Positions 1 through 11,453 of a stretch of DNA of 64,000 bases are shown one piece after another; the stretch's first letter is position 1, and each line of letters starts with the position of its first letter. Under the pieces are notes generated by a model. The model saw only the letters and a list, made by a program, of their open reading frames with translations, was not told where the DNA came from and searched no databases. The stretch comes from Neopestalotiopsis rosae (taxonomy: Eukaryota > Ascomycota > Sordariomycetes > Amphisphaeriales > Sporocadaceae): NCBI GenBank assembly GCA_023078685.1, contig JALGAS010000001.1:2232001-2296000 (forward strand), in the 5' to 3' direction. Both the position numbers and the translations under genes were made by a program.

Positions 1-1283
1 AGCGTCCGTTTTGAGCTCCGCACCCGGATGCCGGAGCTAGGACCCACATAAGCCTGGTCTGCGGGCTTCCGTCGACCCGGCATAGCTCTAACTCATTTCC
101 CTGAATCCCGAAGCCGGCTTTCGAACCTTTTCGTACAAGCTGAACTTTGACTCAAATTTCCATCGTGAGTCTGATTGCCACGTTCGGGGTCTCATCAGAT
201 AGATTGCACATGAAAATATGTTAATGTGTCGGGAGACTTTCGGTGAAAGGCAGTGTCCGAGTAGGTGATTAAAACAGTTTTGTGTATGTTAGCAGAGCAC
301 ATAACAGCTACGAATTGTCTTGCTTCACATTGTGTTTGGGATTCAATTGCGTGAGTTTCAAGGATACCGTAAATATCTCGGGCAATCGCTGATTATGTCG
401 GCAAGGACGGAACTGCTGGTTGCCACGCATCAAGTGTACTTCACGTGGGCGTGTGCATGGGCTCGAAAAGACCTCGAGACGGTCCATGGCTAACGATTTC
501 TACCTATACCAATCCCAATATCGACGTTTGGGCTAACAGTGCTGATTCACTTTAGCAGACCCCAGGTGGCACTAGACTGCGCAAGCCAAACTCTAAAATT
601 CAACTATAGTGGGGAGTCGGATATTACATCGTTCGTTACGTAGGACTTGGCTGAAGACGCTAAAGTAGCTGCTGGATATCCTTCCATATTGGGCACAGCC
701 TAGCCCCGTACGTCACAAGGGTTCTCTTCCGGAATTGTATAAATCTCGTGGAGCTCCCCTGACATTCCTGTCTTTAGTGTACCAGACTGTCGGGACATGA
801 ACTATCGCAACAAGAAAGCATCACATGCGAGAACAGTGGACGGATCTGGGCTTGCAGTACACTTCCAGCATTGACGGAAGAACCTTACCCATGTCACATT
901 CTCTCTCGAACGAAGTAGAACGAATTCCTCTACCACATACACACATCGTACACGGTAAAAGCGCTGTGCAAGAGCATGATATCAATATCGATTAGACAAC
1001 TTGCAGGTGTACAGCTGCGATCACGACACAGGACGTGTTCTGGAATTGCGATGTCGGACCTCGCCGGTAGCTTTCTGGATCCGAGTGTCATTAACGTAGC
1101 CGATGCATTGCCGGCAAACAAAGACGATATCGTTGTTGAATCACACGAGTCATGATTTATTTCACCAAAACCAGGCGATGAACAGGTTGGTTCTTGGTCG
1201 TTGCCAACGCCTGGAAAAGTCTCCTCGCTAACAGGTGGACTTGCACTAGGTGTGGGGAAAAAGGCAAACAAAGGGAGACAAAA
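1..1283 (+). repeat. 1.3 kb dispersed direct repeat, copy 1
   Basis: This stretch reappears in the same orientation at 41289-42595 with scattered substitutions and small indels; the match breaks near 1283 and 42595. Its left edge coincides with the window edge, so the repeat may extend further left. It begins with the GCCGGAGCT/CCCACA motif shared by a wider dispersed family (see 41289 and 57340). On the minus strand, 1210-930 keeps an open frame that is shared with the second copy until a 1-base indel there; several differences fall in third positions, so it may be a decayed gene. On the plus strand, near 561-563, the frame matching the small gene at 41769 carries TAG where the other copy reads CAG. 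Confidence 0.85.
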
Positions 1284-2025
1284 GCACCAACATGTTTGCG
1301 ACCATGGCTGTGTGGATCTAGTGCATGTGGGGGCAAAGTCCAAAGCTGGCATGCAAAAATGTCTCGAGTCATTTCCGTGTCCTGTCGAGCGTGCGCGCTC
1401 GCTTGCACTTCTGGGTCGGACCGCAGTACGGGTGTCTGTTGCATGGCCCAAAGGCATACCGACCACTCGACGCAGGATCGGGACATGGAGCTGCAAATGC
1501 TTTCTCTCTTTTGTGGAGTCCCAAGATCTGCCAGACTTGGGTCTGGCACTAGGCTGGAATTGCAGTCGCAGCTGCGTGTTTGTCCTTATCCAAGGGTACG
1601 GGAGGATATCGTTTTGTCCGTCGTCTGACCCGGTCAACTTTGCGACAGTTCCATGCCATACTGCTTACCACCGATTCACGCCTGTACGCAGCGACTTTCC
1701 AGGGCGATCCTACACGATCTTGGTTCCAGGCAAGTCAAGTTTGCACCAACATGGCTTGCGGTGGAGACCAATCAATACTATAGTCTAGGGTTCCCAGCCC
1801 AACTTATGGCGCTAGAGAAGACATTTTGATACCAAAACGGGGACGAAAATGATCAGTACATGTAAGCAGCTCCCTGGTGCAGTGCTTGGCTATTAATGTA
1901 AGAAGTTACGGACAGTCATGCATGGAACGAGCGTGCCTACGATCAGCCCCTCAGTCTACTTACGATCGTGCCTACATCTTTGTTTGGGATACCAACTAAC
2001 TACTGGTCAATAGTGATAGGTCGCC
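1284..2025. other. Intergenic, holding a fragment inverted at 5080-5215
   Basis: No convincing gene. Bases 1290-1432 match the reverse complement of 5082-5215, including the segment with CTCGACAGGACACGG. Overlapping open frames on both strands between 1157 and 1790 share no family resemblance and look like chance frames. From 1800 to 2025 only the presumed promoter of the regulator at 2026 remains. Confidence 0.5.
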
Positions 2026-4251
2026 ATGAAGGAAGCTTTCGAAGCATATCACCCAGAACTGCGAGGAACACCACGACAGCGTCAGCCCAGGTCCTGCCAA
2101 ACCTGCCGACAGAAGAAGTACGTTGGTATGTTTTCAGTCGCAATCGCACCCTTCTCACATTCCGATAGGTCCAAGTGCAACCACGAGAGCCCGTGCGACG
2201 CATGTATCAGGCGTCAAAGTCCGGGTGATTGCACGTACGACGCAGATATAACGACTCAATTCAAAGAACGGCCAGGATTGATCAACTGCCTCACAGGGCT
2301 CGGGGAACCCGCAATTCAACGCAGGATCTCCTCCGCATCTGCTCAGCAGGTATCTTCTACTCCTCGGAACACAGCAGATTTCGAGTATCAGCTGCAGCTT
2401 GCCGACCTGTCGACGCCGAATATCGAAAGTATTATTAGGTCCACGCTCCCTGTATTCTTTGAGCTTGGGGATCCAATAAGTAGTAAGTAGCCATCTAGGA
2501 GAAACTCTCAGCACTTCCACGCCTTTTTTTGTCTTCTATATCTTGTCTCTTTCTCTTACAACCTTTCAGGCATGCTACATGCGGATACCCTCTTCGGCGA
2601 AGTGAGTAGTGCCTTTTCTCAACACTTGTAGCTCAACTACTAATATAGGTAGTGGAAACACTTCACTAGCCACCCTGAGGCCTGGTATCAAGCTGATGCC
2701 CTGTCGTTGATGGCTCTCGTCTACGGATGCTTGGCCTTGACAGCTTTGTATCTTGACCTCCGGGACGAACATCTTCCCGGCCATCTCGGCTCCACCAGCC
2801 ACATGCTCGAGGTGTTTATTGACAGGTGCTATCAATGTGCCCACCACATTGACCTCGAAACGCCAGGAAAATACAAGGTAGAAGCGGCTGTTGTGCGCAT
2901 CGCAACTTTGGTATATTGCAAGCCCGATCTGAAGCGGGGCTTCGCAGCACTCGCGCAAGCGATTGGCCTGGCCCAGTCGTCCGGCTATGCGAACCCTCGA
3001 GATCCGAGCCTGGAAGGCTTGGGCCTTTCCGAAATGCAAATCGAATATCGCAAGAGAGCATGGGAAAACCTGCAGTCTTTGAAATACCATATTAGTTTCT
3101 ACTGCAATCAGACACAAATGGTTCGTCCCGAGTTCCAAACAGAGGCTCCCACGAACTTACTTGATGCCGACATGCCGCTAGATCATCGCGCTAACCTTCC
3201 TCCCCCGCGGCCATTGACCCAGTCTACGCCAGTACTCCCTCTCATCCTGAAGCGAGAGCTTCAAAGGGTATCGACAGAGATCGGGCTTGCCATATTCTAC
3301 AGAGAGTGCATCACTTTGAAGGAGATCGATAAATTCGACGTACTACTCGACAACGCACATAGGAAAGTATCTAGTCCTACGTCGAGTGGAAGTGGACTTC
3401 AACTTTTGACTCTCCAACACTCACTGTCAATCATCTATCATACCGCCAAGATCGTGCTTCACCGATGGTCCCTCCTGGCTGAGAAGATAAATGATCAGAG
3501 CCCCTCTGCAAAGAAGTCACGCTTACGATGCGTCAGCTCTGCCGTCGAGGTTCTCAAGATCCAAGAGGCTCTCCTTGAAAACCGTCGGTCGCAAGAAGGT
3601 AGATGGGAACTTGATCCATTGGTGATGTATGACTTTCTTCTGGCAACGACAATTGTATGCCAGGAGCTGTCTCGTTCCATACAATCGATGCGACCAACAA
3701 CAGCTGAGGGAGACTCACAGGCCGTTCCCCAGCCCGAGCTATGTCATCAGCTCGGATGTTCGATTGAATTTTGGCAAGAGGCTAGGAGTCACGGGGTTCC
3801 TCCAGAGGCTCAATGGCTCTATGCCATATTCTGTGGCGTGCTTCAACGAGCCTACCCTGCTTATGCTCTAGGCGATAAGCACTTAGGTCCACTAGCAGAT
3901 CACTCTTCCTGGTATGATTTGTTGTTTTCTTCCTTCTTTTTGTCCTTCTCTCTATCAACCGTTTTGCCATCCGTCATTTAAAATATCAACAAGTGCACCC
4001 AGCATGAACAATCGCTGACACAATAGAAAGTTCCTCATCTGGCGTTAGTGCTATAACCTGGTCTTTCGAAGGAGAAAACCAGGATGTCTTTCTGGATGCG
4101 ATAGTGTGGAATATGAGCAGTAGTAGCAGTATATGGGTAAGTCTATCTATCCACTTGTTTTCGGGTTGAATTGTTTGAGTTGAACAAAATTTAGAACGAC
4201 CTCGGTAATCAGTATACGCAGACGTATCCTGCCCCCGACGAGCAGGGATAG
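2026..4251 (+). CDS. Zn(II)2Cys6 fungal transcription factor, six exons
   Basis: Predicted nuclear DNA-binding regulator of the Gal4-like binuclear zinc cluster class. My exon model is 2026-2117, 2169-2482, 2570-2601, 2653-3911, 4031-4136 and 4195-4251, which gives 1860 bases and 619 residues without an internal stop. The zinc cluster appears only once the first 51-base intron (GTACGT donor) is removed: Cys24, 27, 34, 40, 43 and 52, spaced C-x2-C-x6-C-x5-C-x2-C-x8-C. The long fourth exon resembles the middle homology region of these regulators: helical, with WYQADALSLM and YGCLALTALYL. Splice sites 1, 2, 3 and 5 are standard; the fourth acceptor (4030) is the least certain because nearer AGs create stops. 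The gene appears intact. It stands alone in decayed sequence with no adjacent enzyme cluster, so its target is unknown. Confidence 0.85.
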
Positions 4252-5078
4252 ACTTCCGCATCCCCATGGCCCTGGCCATATTCATACCTTCCAATCTTCT
4301 TAGATGTGCGAGATACGCCAGCAGGAAAACCTTAGATGGATCATACTGATTAGGCAACACTTCCGCACATGGACTTATGTTATATATCAGCTGTAATCAG
4401 ATAATAGCATGGGAACCAGTTTCTGACGTAGCCATTTGATTGAATAGCATAGTTGCTAGTTAGTTGATCAATGTGTTACATATCCTGCTCCAAATGTGGA
4501 GTTAAACTACAGACGAGAATTCTATTACGGATCAGTGACTTCTCCCGCGACGACTTTAACCCAGCCTCACTGGAGCTTGTGAGGGAAATTTCCTGGCTAG
4601 CCTATTCTGTGATCATCATAAAACGACTCTGGTATTTGATTCCATCCGCGCAGCGGCATTACAAATTTTCCAAAATATCAACATTCGAGGCAATCTCTAG
4701 AAAGAGACATTGCAGAGATATTACCATAACCACCTACCATCAACTTTCCATAGCGTCATCGTTGAATTATTGTGCATATCACACTTTTCTCGGGTATGAT
4801 AAATCTCTTATGGAAATCATCTCCGAGTCTTGCGGAAGGTGCAACCAACGTTAGAGTTTACAGAAGATAGCACGACAGACAATTGTCTCGACGCAGCTTT
4901 CCAACGACTTTCCTGGTTCGTGCTGACGTCCATCATTCCATTTTCGGCGACCTCTGGAAACAACACATCTCAGCTTACTATAGATCGTGGCGGGACCGGT
5001 TTATCTTCTCTTTAATCTTGCCGACGGAATCGCCAGGTCGACGACACGGCGTCATTCACCAACACTCATTGTGCGCTT
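4252..5078. other. Intergenic, nothing recognised
   Basis: About 0.8 kb after the regulator. Short open frames occur on both strands (longest on plus at 4471-4854), but none has a recognisable motif, a good start context or a paralogue in the window. I see no RNA gene or terminal repeats here. Confidence 0.4.
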
Positions 5079-5079
5079 C

Positions 5080-5215
5080 TGGGTCGGACCGCAAGTGAGC
5101 GAGCATGCTCGACAGAACACGGAAAGAATCGAGTCATTTTTCCGTGCCAACTGGTCGTTGGATGCCCGACTTTGCCCCCACATGCACTAGGCCCAGAAAG
5201 CCATGGTCGCAAACA
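5080..5215 (-). repeat. Inverted copy of the 1290-1432 fragment
   Basis: The reverse complement of this stretch matches 1290-1425, including TTTGCGACCATGGCT and TAGTGCATGTGGGGGCAAAGTC. At its edge, a 17-base segment (CTTCTGGGTCGGACCGC) has the opposite orientation relative to the rest when the two copies are compared. That is what a local inversion, or a pair of ends joined head to head, would leave. No coding capacity is inferred. Confidence 0.7.
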
Positions 5216-6474
5216 GGTTGGAACACAGCGCAGTCGTTCACCCTTGTCGTTCTCTCAGCACGACTTCCCCAGACAACAGTCTCCGCCGATGCGTCATGAA
5301 TAGGTTGCAGAAAACCAAGGCCCCTAGATCGAGGTCCATCATCGCTGGCTGATACGCTCCGAGAAAGGCATATCGCGTCAGCTTGCTGCCTGAAAAATCA
5401 ATCTCCACCGTAAGACAGCGGGTGTAAACTGTACTTTTGGCATCTCGCTCCTCCGTTTCCGCTTCGCGTGATGAAGCGCCCAAACTCGAATTGGACCACC
5501 ACGTACGGATGGCCAGCACACACTGCAAGGCTTGTGCTCAAGGACGGAGGCTGATGCAGTTTGCTTGTTTCGAGGTCCGTGAAAGCAGGGCCCACCACCC
5601 GTCGCATTTTGCGGCTTCACCGGCCAACGTCTATGGATAGCTTCATAGTCCAAGATACGAGCTGGAGACTTCATGGGCTCTAAAGTTCAACTTTGCCTGA
5701 CTCCTTACTTTCTGATCCATTATAACCCCTTGTTTTCATGTGCGTTTGATCTGTGGCAGGGACAGTGGAGCATGAATTATACGAGGACTGTGATGACGAA
5801 TTCGGCATTACTTCATGGCTCGTTTCCTTCCACGAACGGATTCCACATATGCCCGTGAGACCGAGGTTCCTTCACCGCCCAGCGTCATGAACAAGGAATT
5901 CCCTTTTCGGCACAACACCCTCTTAAGCGTTCGTTTGGGGTTTTAGAGTACTGTGGCCCGCTTCGTTGTTTCTCGCATGACCATTTTCAATAAGCACATG
6001 ATGACTTTAGCACTAATGTTACTTGTGGCATGAATCCCGCTTGAGTATATTTCTATCAGAAGTTCATTTGATAATGTTATTTTCCAAGACCGATATCGGG
6101 GAACCCAGAGAGGCATCCTTTAGTGGTACCGCATTTTGTTTCATTAAGGCAGATGGGCGGTGCAACATAGGCTCCAGACGGGATACAGTACCAAATCATT
6201 TGGGTTCTGTTATGCATACTGTAAAATATTTTGGACGGGTTCCCAAAATAGTCGGCAGCATTATTTCCTCTGGGTACCATAATAGCTTCTGTCACGTATG
6301 TGCTAGACATTTTACCGGTGGACCTTTCTGAACGTGTTGGTCCATTGGCAATGAATCTGGGAATGCCCCTGTTTGTTCTTCATATAGTATTTTAATCGCT
6401 GCAGCTGAGGCTAGGATTGCCATCACTTTTCTGCCTGGCTCAATCGAAAGCGGTACACTGGCGTCTCGGAATAC
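5216..6474. other. Intergenic, decayed, with possible gene remnants on minus
   Basis: No firm gene. The minus frame 5607-5398 (69 residues) and the minus frame 6310-6077 (77 residues, with CLNETKCGTTKGC near its end) read like protein but match nothing I recognise. At 6315-6346 the minus strand encodes MDQHVQKGPPVK, close to MDQHHVQKGSP, the start of the HMG-box gene at 16297. This suggests a duplicated and decayed first exon there, with a stop soon after. Confidence 0.35.
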
Positions 6475-7040
6475 GGGCATAAGACCCGCATCGGCCAGAT
6501 CTTCGCCGTCGCTGTAGCCACTCTTGCCTAGTCCAAAGCGACGATCACCGTAGACTCCGTAGACTACGTACTATGTACTACGTCCGGAAAGCCGGAGCTG
6601 AGGCCCACAATATCTTTGGGCCGCTGTAAATTGACGCATATGACTCTTGCCAAGAATGTTTGTCGTAGCTCATCATGATCGTGTAGATGTGCCTCTTTTC
6701 CCAGATCACTTGTCTCGGAAGTATTGTAAAGCGGATGGACCTTCAATGCCCAGCGCAGTCGTCGATTTCCGGGTCTTGATCTATAAAGATACTGCAGCAC
6801 ATTTGTTCCAAGCTCTAGGCTTTGAGGCTGTGCTCAATATTCTATAGACGCTGGGATACTCTTCTGTGTCTCGGATACTCTTCTGTGTCTTGGATACTCT
6901 TCTGTGTCTTGGATACTCTTCTGTGTCTTGGATACTCTTCTGTGTCTTGGATACTCTTCTGTGTCTTGGATACTCTTCTGTGCTGGGATACTCTTCTACG
7001 ATACTCTTCTGTTTTGCAGACAAAAGGGGTTACGTTACAG
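6475..7040 (+). repeat. Dispersed repeat unit with GCCGGAGCT motif, copy related to 19960-20350
   Basis: Shared landmarks with 19960-20350 are AAGACCCGCATC, GCCACTCTTGCCT, CCCACAATATCTT, TGCCCAGCGCAGTCG and the closing GATACTC..CTGTTTTGCAG. The central part also matches 39825-40045. The copy here differs by an expanded minisatellite (6853-7015), which is a single unit at about 20315. No transposase or terminal inverted repeats are visible in the window, so the element class is unknown. Confidence 0.7.
6853..7015 (+). repeat. 19-bp minisatellite, about 7 full units
   Basis: Tandem units of GGATACTCTTCTGTGTCTT: six or seven near-perfect copies from 6854, then shortened ones ending in GCTGGGATACTCTTCTACG and GATACTCTTCTG. 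Because 19 is not a multiple of three, all frames cycle through the same peptide pattern; long open frames across it are a by-product. The unit is related to the minisatellite at 49760. Confidence 0.95.
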
Positions 7041-7741
7041 AATTGTATGTATGTCGTGGAGCTCCCCCGGCATTCCTGCTTCTAGTGTGCCAAAGTGTTG
7101 GGACATAACTACCGTCTGCCGATTCACAGGTACAGTAGCTATCCACTATGACGCGGGACGCGCCCTGGAACCTCAAATACGGACTTCATTCGTAGGTTGC
7201 GACTCAAACCCCCGCAGACCAAAAATATTGTAGGCCCTAGATCCGGATTTTCGAATGATCATTGTGGAGTTATTTTACCGTACCGTGGTAAAAGAGAAGA
7301 CCAACAAGGATTCAAAACCGTCGATGTGGATCTTACAACCGAGCTCCGCTGCGCGTGTGTACCACATCCCATTACTTTCGCCGTTGTCATCTGTCCTAGA
7401 GCAGCATGGAACTGTACATGACTTGGAGTGTTCCGTGTGGATACTGCGTCCGACTCCCGTCCAAGTTACAGAAAGCACTGAATGGATACAGAAATCAATT
7501 TCGTAGACAATCGTCTTCACCGTGCCGATCTCGTATTGCATGGATTGAATTGATATCCCGACCAGGTGGTACACGGAATATGCTCTTGATATATAATAGT
7601 TCATGGCTGCTGTCTCCTCGACTTTTTTCCTTGTCCCTATCCTCGCCGTTGCCGTGTACTATGATTGCTGAAAGTACGTAACGCTTCTTCGCTTGTTACA
7701 TATCTTGCACTTCCTGTCCTTGCTGTGCCCAAACACACAAC
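7041..7741. other. Intergenic, nothing recognised
   Basis: The start (7040-7110) resembles 730-800 and 42030-42110 of the 1.3 kb repeat (GTGGAGCTCCCC, CATTCCTG, TGGGACAT), so a fragment of that repeat lies here. The rest has short overlapping frames with no motif. A possible upstream exon or leader of the 7742 gene could lie near 7660-7675 (ATG followed by GTACGT), but this is not secure. Confidence 0.4.
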
Positions 7742-8147
7742 ATGCATACAAAGCAGCAAAAGATTAAACTGTGCAGGAGCGGTCCATCGCTTCTGCGTAA
7801 GACACAGGCTCTCGGCGAAAAGGCCGATGTCTCCAGCCTTGCTGTGTATTACAACGCCACCTGTGATAGAATGGAGGTCATGGTACATCTTCCTGAGGGG
7901 GAGAAATTACCAGATTTAAACGGACTGGTTCGTAGTCGTTAGCTGCCATGATACATTGGAATACCAGTGCTGATGTCAACAGGTCGCAAAGGCTCTTCAG
8001 CGCCAGCGTCAACAAGCTTATGGCAGAGCTCGCCCCACTTCCAAACTACCCGATTTGGGGTCTTCACAAGGAGGCACTAATACTGCCGGCATGCGTCGGC
8101 GACGAATCCGTTTACAACCTATCTACAATATCAATTCGATTGCGTAG
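7742..8147 (+). CDS. Small MADS-box-like protein, two exons
   Basis: Exons 7742-7927 and 7983-8147 (donor GTTCGT, acceptor CAACAG, 55-base intron, phase 0) give 116 residues. The segment SLLRKTQALGEKADVSSLAV resembles the core of MADS/SRF-type N-termini (R-x-x-L-x-K-K-A-x-E-L-x-x-L-C-x-A-D-V), a fold that fungi also carry in many small stand-alone proteins. It is degenerate: the basic DNA-contact part before it (KQQKIKLCRSG) is only weakly charged. The second exon is basic (MRRRRIR). The first exon may not be the true start; an exon near 7660 is possible. A decayed regulator is my best reading, and a lineage-specific unknown is the alternative. Confidence 0.45.
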
Positions 8148-9791
8148 GCCTGTTCATCGCTCCAGATATAGGTAATTAGCGGTCATATGTAGCTTTTCCT
8201 ACTATCAAAGTCTTGCTGCAGCTTTGTGTATGAAATTTGAACGATTAGATTTCATGGGCGTGGTGTCAGTTCCCTGTGAAGAAGAGCATGGTTCTAGCCT
8301 GAAGGTCTGACCCGTTTTTGTCCGTTTGCGCTCGTACTATCCTACGGATGCTTGATGTCAAATAGTGGAATAATCAGGATTCTATTTTTTATGCAATCAT
8401 GGCTATATCCTACTGGAAGGCCTGGCAATGGCAAGTGCTGAATGTGGCTGGTCGAAATACTGTAGAAGGTAGTATGCTCTTTTGTCTTGTTTCTTCTGTG
8501 CTGGGCTACTGTTCCGTGGTGGGATACTTTTTTGTGTTGAAATACGGATACAATCAAGATCGGCTTCTTCTTGTTGTCTCACTTCTCTTGTCTTTAAGCG
8601 CGGACGATCCATATCCGGCGCTGACATTCATGTATCCCAATCAGACCGACTTTGCACTGTAATCTGGTGCAAATCCTGGCCATATAGTCTCCAAGACAGT
8701 GGCAGAACTTGATGACCATCAATGATTTCAGATTCTGGTAGGCACCTATAGTATGCGGCAGAATGGTTTTGCATCCCCCTCGCGTGGCTTCAAAAATGAT
8801 ACTTCGACGCACGCGAGTAATGGGCACGTCAAGAGTGACTTGACAGGTCGAGGTCATAATCCGAGCATATCCGACCCAGCGCTTTTCGAACAGGATACAT
8901 TTTATCGTTAACCGAAAAATCGGGCAACTAGCCGCATGACAAGTTAAGGCGGTAGTTATACCTGAGGTAGCATTTCTCAGTGCGGCGAAGTCAGTGGAGG
9001 GCCTCCTGGATATTGGAATGAGGCGTTAACAGATGTATCTTATTTCCTCATCTTCCTGCTTGTGTGTGTATCGCGATTCATGGCGTGGTATGACATGCAG
9101 GCTGCCAGAGGGTTCATCTTGGTCACGCTATGCTTACGCTGCAGCTAAGCCATGTTGTCAGGTTCAGTTCCATATGTTGCTACCCTAAATTACAGGAATG
9201 CCAGTAGCCTTATAGACAGCGAGACTTGTTTGCACTCCTTGCAAGTATGTGGCTCACTCACTACCCTAGACGATGCGCTCGGGGGCCTCCCAAGCGGGCT
9301 CTGCCTGTGCGTGAAGGACTTGAAATGTGGGCCTAAACCCCGCGGGCCGGGACCATGTGGGTCTAAGCTCCGGTTCTCCGGATGGCCGGGGATGATGGAG
9401 CATCGGAAAAGGCATATATTCAAGGGATGGCAGGAATGTTTGTTAATGGAGGGATGACAAGCAACTTAAAACTGTGAGCTCCAACAATACTTTGGACCAG
9501 AGCCAATTTTGGCTGACTGAAGTACTCATGGATGACAGTACTAAGTGGGTCTGGCGTAGAATTTGGATATCCCTTTTGCTTATAGACAAGAGAAGAGAGG
9601 CAAAACAAGAAGCCGATTTTGACGGTCTCTGTACCGTCACTGTTGACTCCACATAGTAGTAGAAAGAACCTGAGAGATAAAATAGGGTGCTAAAATGGAT
9701 CTTAAATTCCACTGTTTAATAGCACAATATGTTCCATCCCGATCAGCGATCAGAGTATTCTCTCTACACTCTAATCAGCAAAGTCAAAGTC
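8148..9791. other. Intergenic with remnants of repeats found at 56460-57420
   Basis: Bases 8865-8990 match 56460-56580 (CCCAGCGCTTTTCGAACAGGA, AAGGCGGTAG, TTCTCAGTGCG); the match includes the end of the protein encoded there (DPALFEQDTF). Bases 9088-9165 match 57035-57110 (GGCTGCCAGAGGGTTCAT). Bases 9320-9400 hold the GCCGGAGCT motif in reverse. At 8495-8545 lie single diverged units of the GGATACTTCTGTG minisatellite motif. No intact gene was found; frames at 8594-8857 and 9420-9712 (minus) show nothing I know. Confidence 0.55.
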
Positions 9792-10689
9792 ATGACATTT
9801 GCTCACTTTCTGAAACTCCTCTTTCTTTTAGGAACAAGCCTTACCTTTCCATGCAGTGCAGTTATTCACGGTTCCTTCCCAGACCGGATTAAGCGTGTTT
9901 GCACAAGTTACTGTGGGTCGCATGTTTCAAGTAATAGTACCGTCATCAGCAGCGCAAGAAATGTGGGTGATTCAGGTAAAGTAGTACCTAGGTTACCAGA
10001 GAAAAATATTGCTTCATGTTAACAGCCGGCATGCAGCCTATCACTCCTACGCTACCGAGCCAAGTCATGTTCTTTCTTCCGGATTCGACTGTTATCTTCG
10101 CACCACACCGCTCATAAATTCTGGTCAACCAACAACGAAGACATTGACGAGAAACGCTACAACATCTCGAGAGATCGCCGATGTAACAACTGATATCATG
10201 GGATTTACAAGTACTACCCCGACGAGCAGTTTTCGTGGTGGTATACCTTGTCAACCATATGTAGACTGCTTAGCAACCTTTGAAAGCTTCCATGCCAGCC
10301 CTTCGACTACTATCACTGAGACACATCTATTACCGTCTGTTACATGTACACCATTCGCTTCCGGTGACGAGGTTCCAAAGCTCGTTGCACTGCAGTTTGT
10401 GGGCGAGTTTTGCGAGAACCGAGGATTAGACTTTACTCAAAATCAAACCTTGACTTTCGGTGGTGCAGACATCAATCCGGAAATTGATCTCGGCGCGGTT
10501 TTGACAGTAACTTTCAGAAGGCCTACGAATGGCGAAGACTGCGATGAAAATTGTACAGTCGCATTCAAAAGCCTTCTGGACACTTGCTCGACAAACGAGA
10601 ATAAAGGGCTTGTGTTCAATGGCATGGCGACGTCGAATCAACAATGCGGGAATTATTCCATAACAGCTACCGACCAGATCACAGCGTAG
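9792..10689 (+). CDS. Secreted Cys-containing protein, unknown family
   Basis: Exons 9792-9975 and 10037-10689 (donor GTAAAG, acceptor GCATGCAG, 61-base intron, phase 1) give 278 residues. The N-terminus has a good signal peptide: a short polar start, then FLKLLFLLGTSLTF and a likely cut after PCSA. The mature part is Ser/Thr-rich up to about residue 120. It then has regularly spaced cysteines (CQPYVDC, CTPF, FCENRG, DCDENC, DTC, QQCGNYS) and several N-x-S/T sites, so it should be extracellular and disulfide-bonded. The C-terminal pattern (TFGGADINPEID, EDCDENCTVAF) reads like a conserved fungal secreted domain, but I cannot name it. It is a possible effector-type or cell-wall protein; this is inference. 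Confidence 0.7.
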
Positions 10690-11453
10690 GCTAGCCGAGA
10701 AATCGTCCGGCCAGGCTCTGGTGGGACTAAGCCGAGGTAGTTACATCTGTGTCGTCTATGTGTCATGGACTCTTTGACTGTAATTCGATTGCATATTTGG
10801 AGCAGGAAACATAGCACCTCGACAAATTGTCTACAATCTAGGTTGCACTGTCAAGTCGCTCAGCCGGAAACTGCTTCTCATACCATCATTAACTATAGCT
10901 ACAGCTGACATATCAGACAAGTCTAAGTGCCGTAGTGCTCGAAGTGTTGATGGCTAGACTGTCGACGTTGAATCAGTGATGATCCATTATAAGTTGCCCG
11001 CTCGTGTAATTCGTGCATCTAATAAAATCGGGAGATATGGAGGTAACCAGATACCAGCGCTGCTACTCAATAATTTTGGTCCTCCTTCTTTTCCAATTCA
11101 TCCCGGTAGACTATGTAACACTACTCCAAAGTGAAAATACAGTCTGCTTAGCTTCGCGTCGCGTCAAGGCACAGACGAATCAAACGACGTATTTCATCGA
11201 CCAACTAGTACACTTTCAGGATCGAATGGTCTATTTAGTGGGAGGTAGTGCATGAAGTACGGCGCGTTAAGCGAGATAAGTTGATGGGTGTTCTCCCGTT
11301 ATCTCAACATACATACACACTTCTTTATTCAACAGCGCTTTTCCGGAAATATCTGTAGATTCTAGTCTATGTCTGTATCTACAGAGCCAACGACTCAGTC
11401 CCCGTCATGTAGTCAATGTTGTACACAGGACAGGTTGTAAGAGGTTCCGGGGA
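10690..11453. other. Intergenic with one short secreted-type frame
   Basis: The plus frame 11037-11255 (72 residues) starts with MEVTRYQRC followed by the hydrophobic run YSIILVLLLFQFIPV, so it could be a small secreted or membrane peptide. It has only two cysteines and no paralogue in the window, and I would not call it a gene without transcripts. The rest shows nothing. Confidence 0.3.

Noticed and set aside
6853..7015. CRISPR-like array
   Set aside because: Units are directly adjacent without spacers, and the genome is fungal.
6781..7233. Open frames through the 19-bp minisatellite as proteins
   Set aside because: The unit length makes all three frames cycle through the same peptides, so openness is a by-product.
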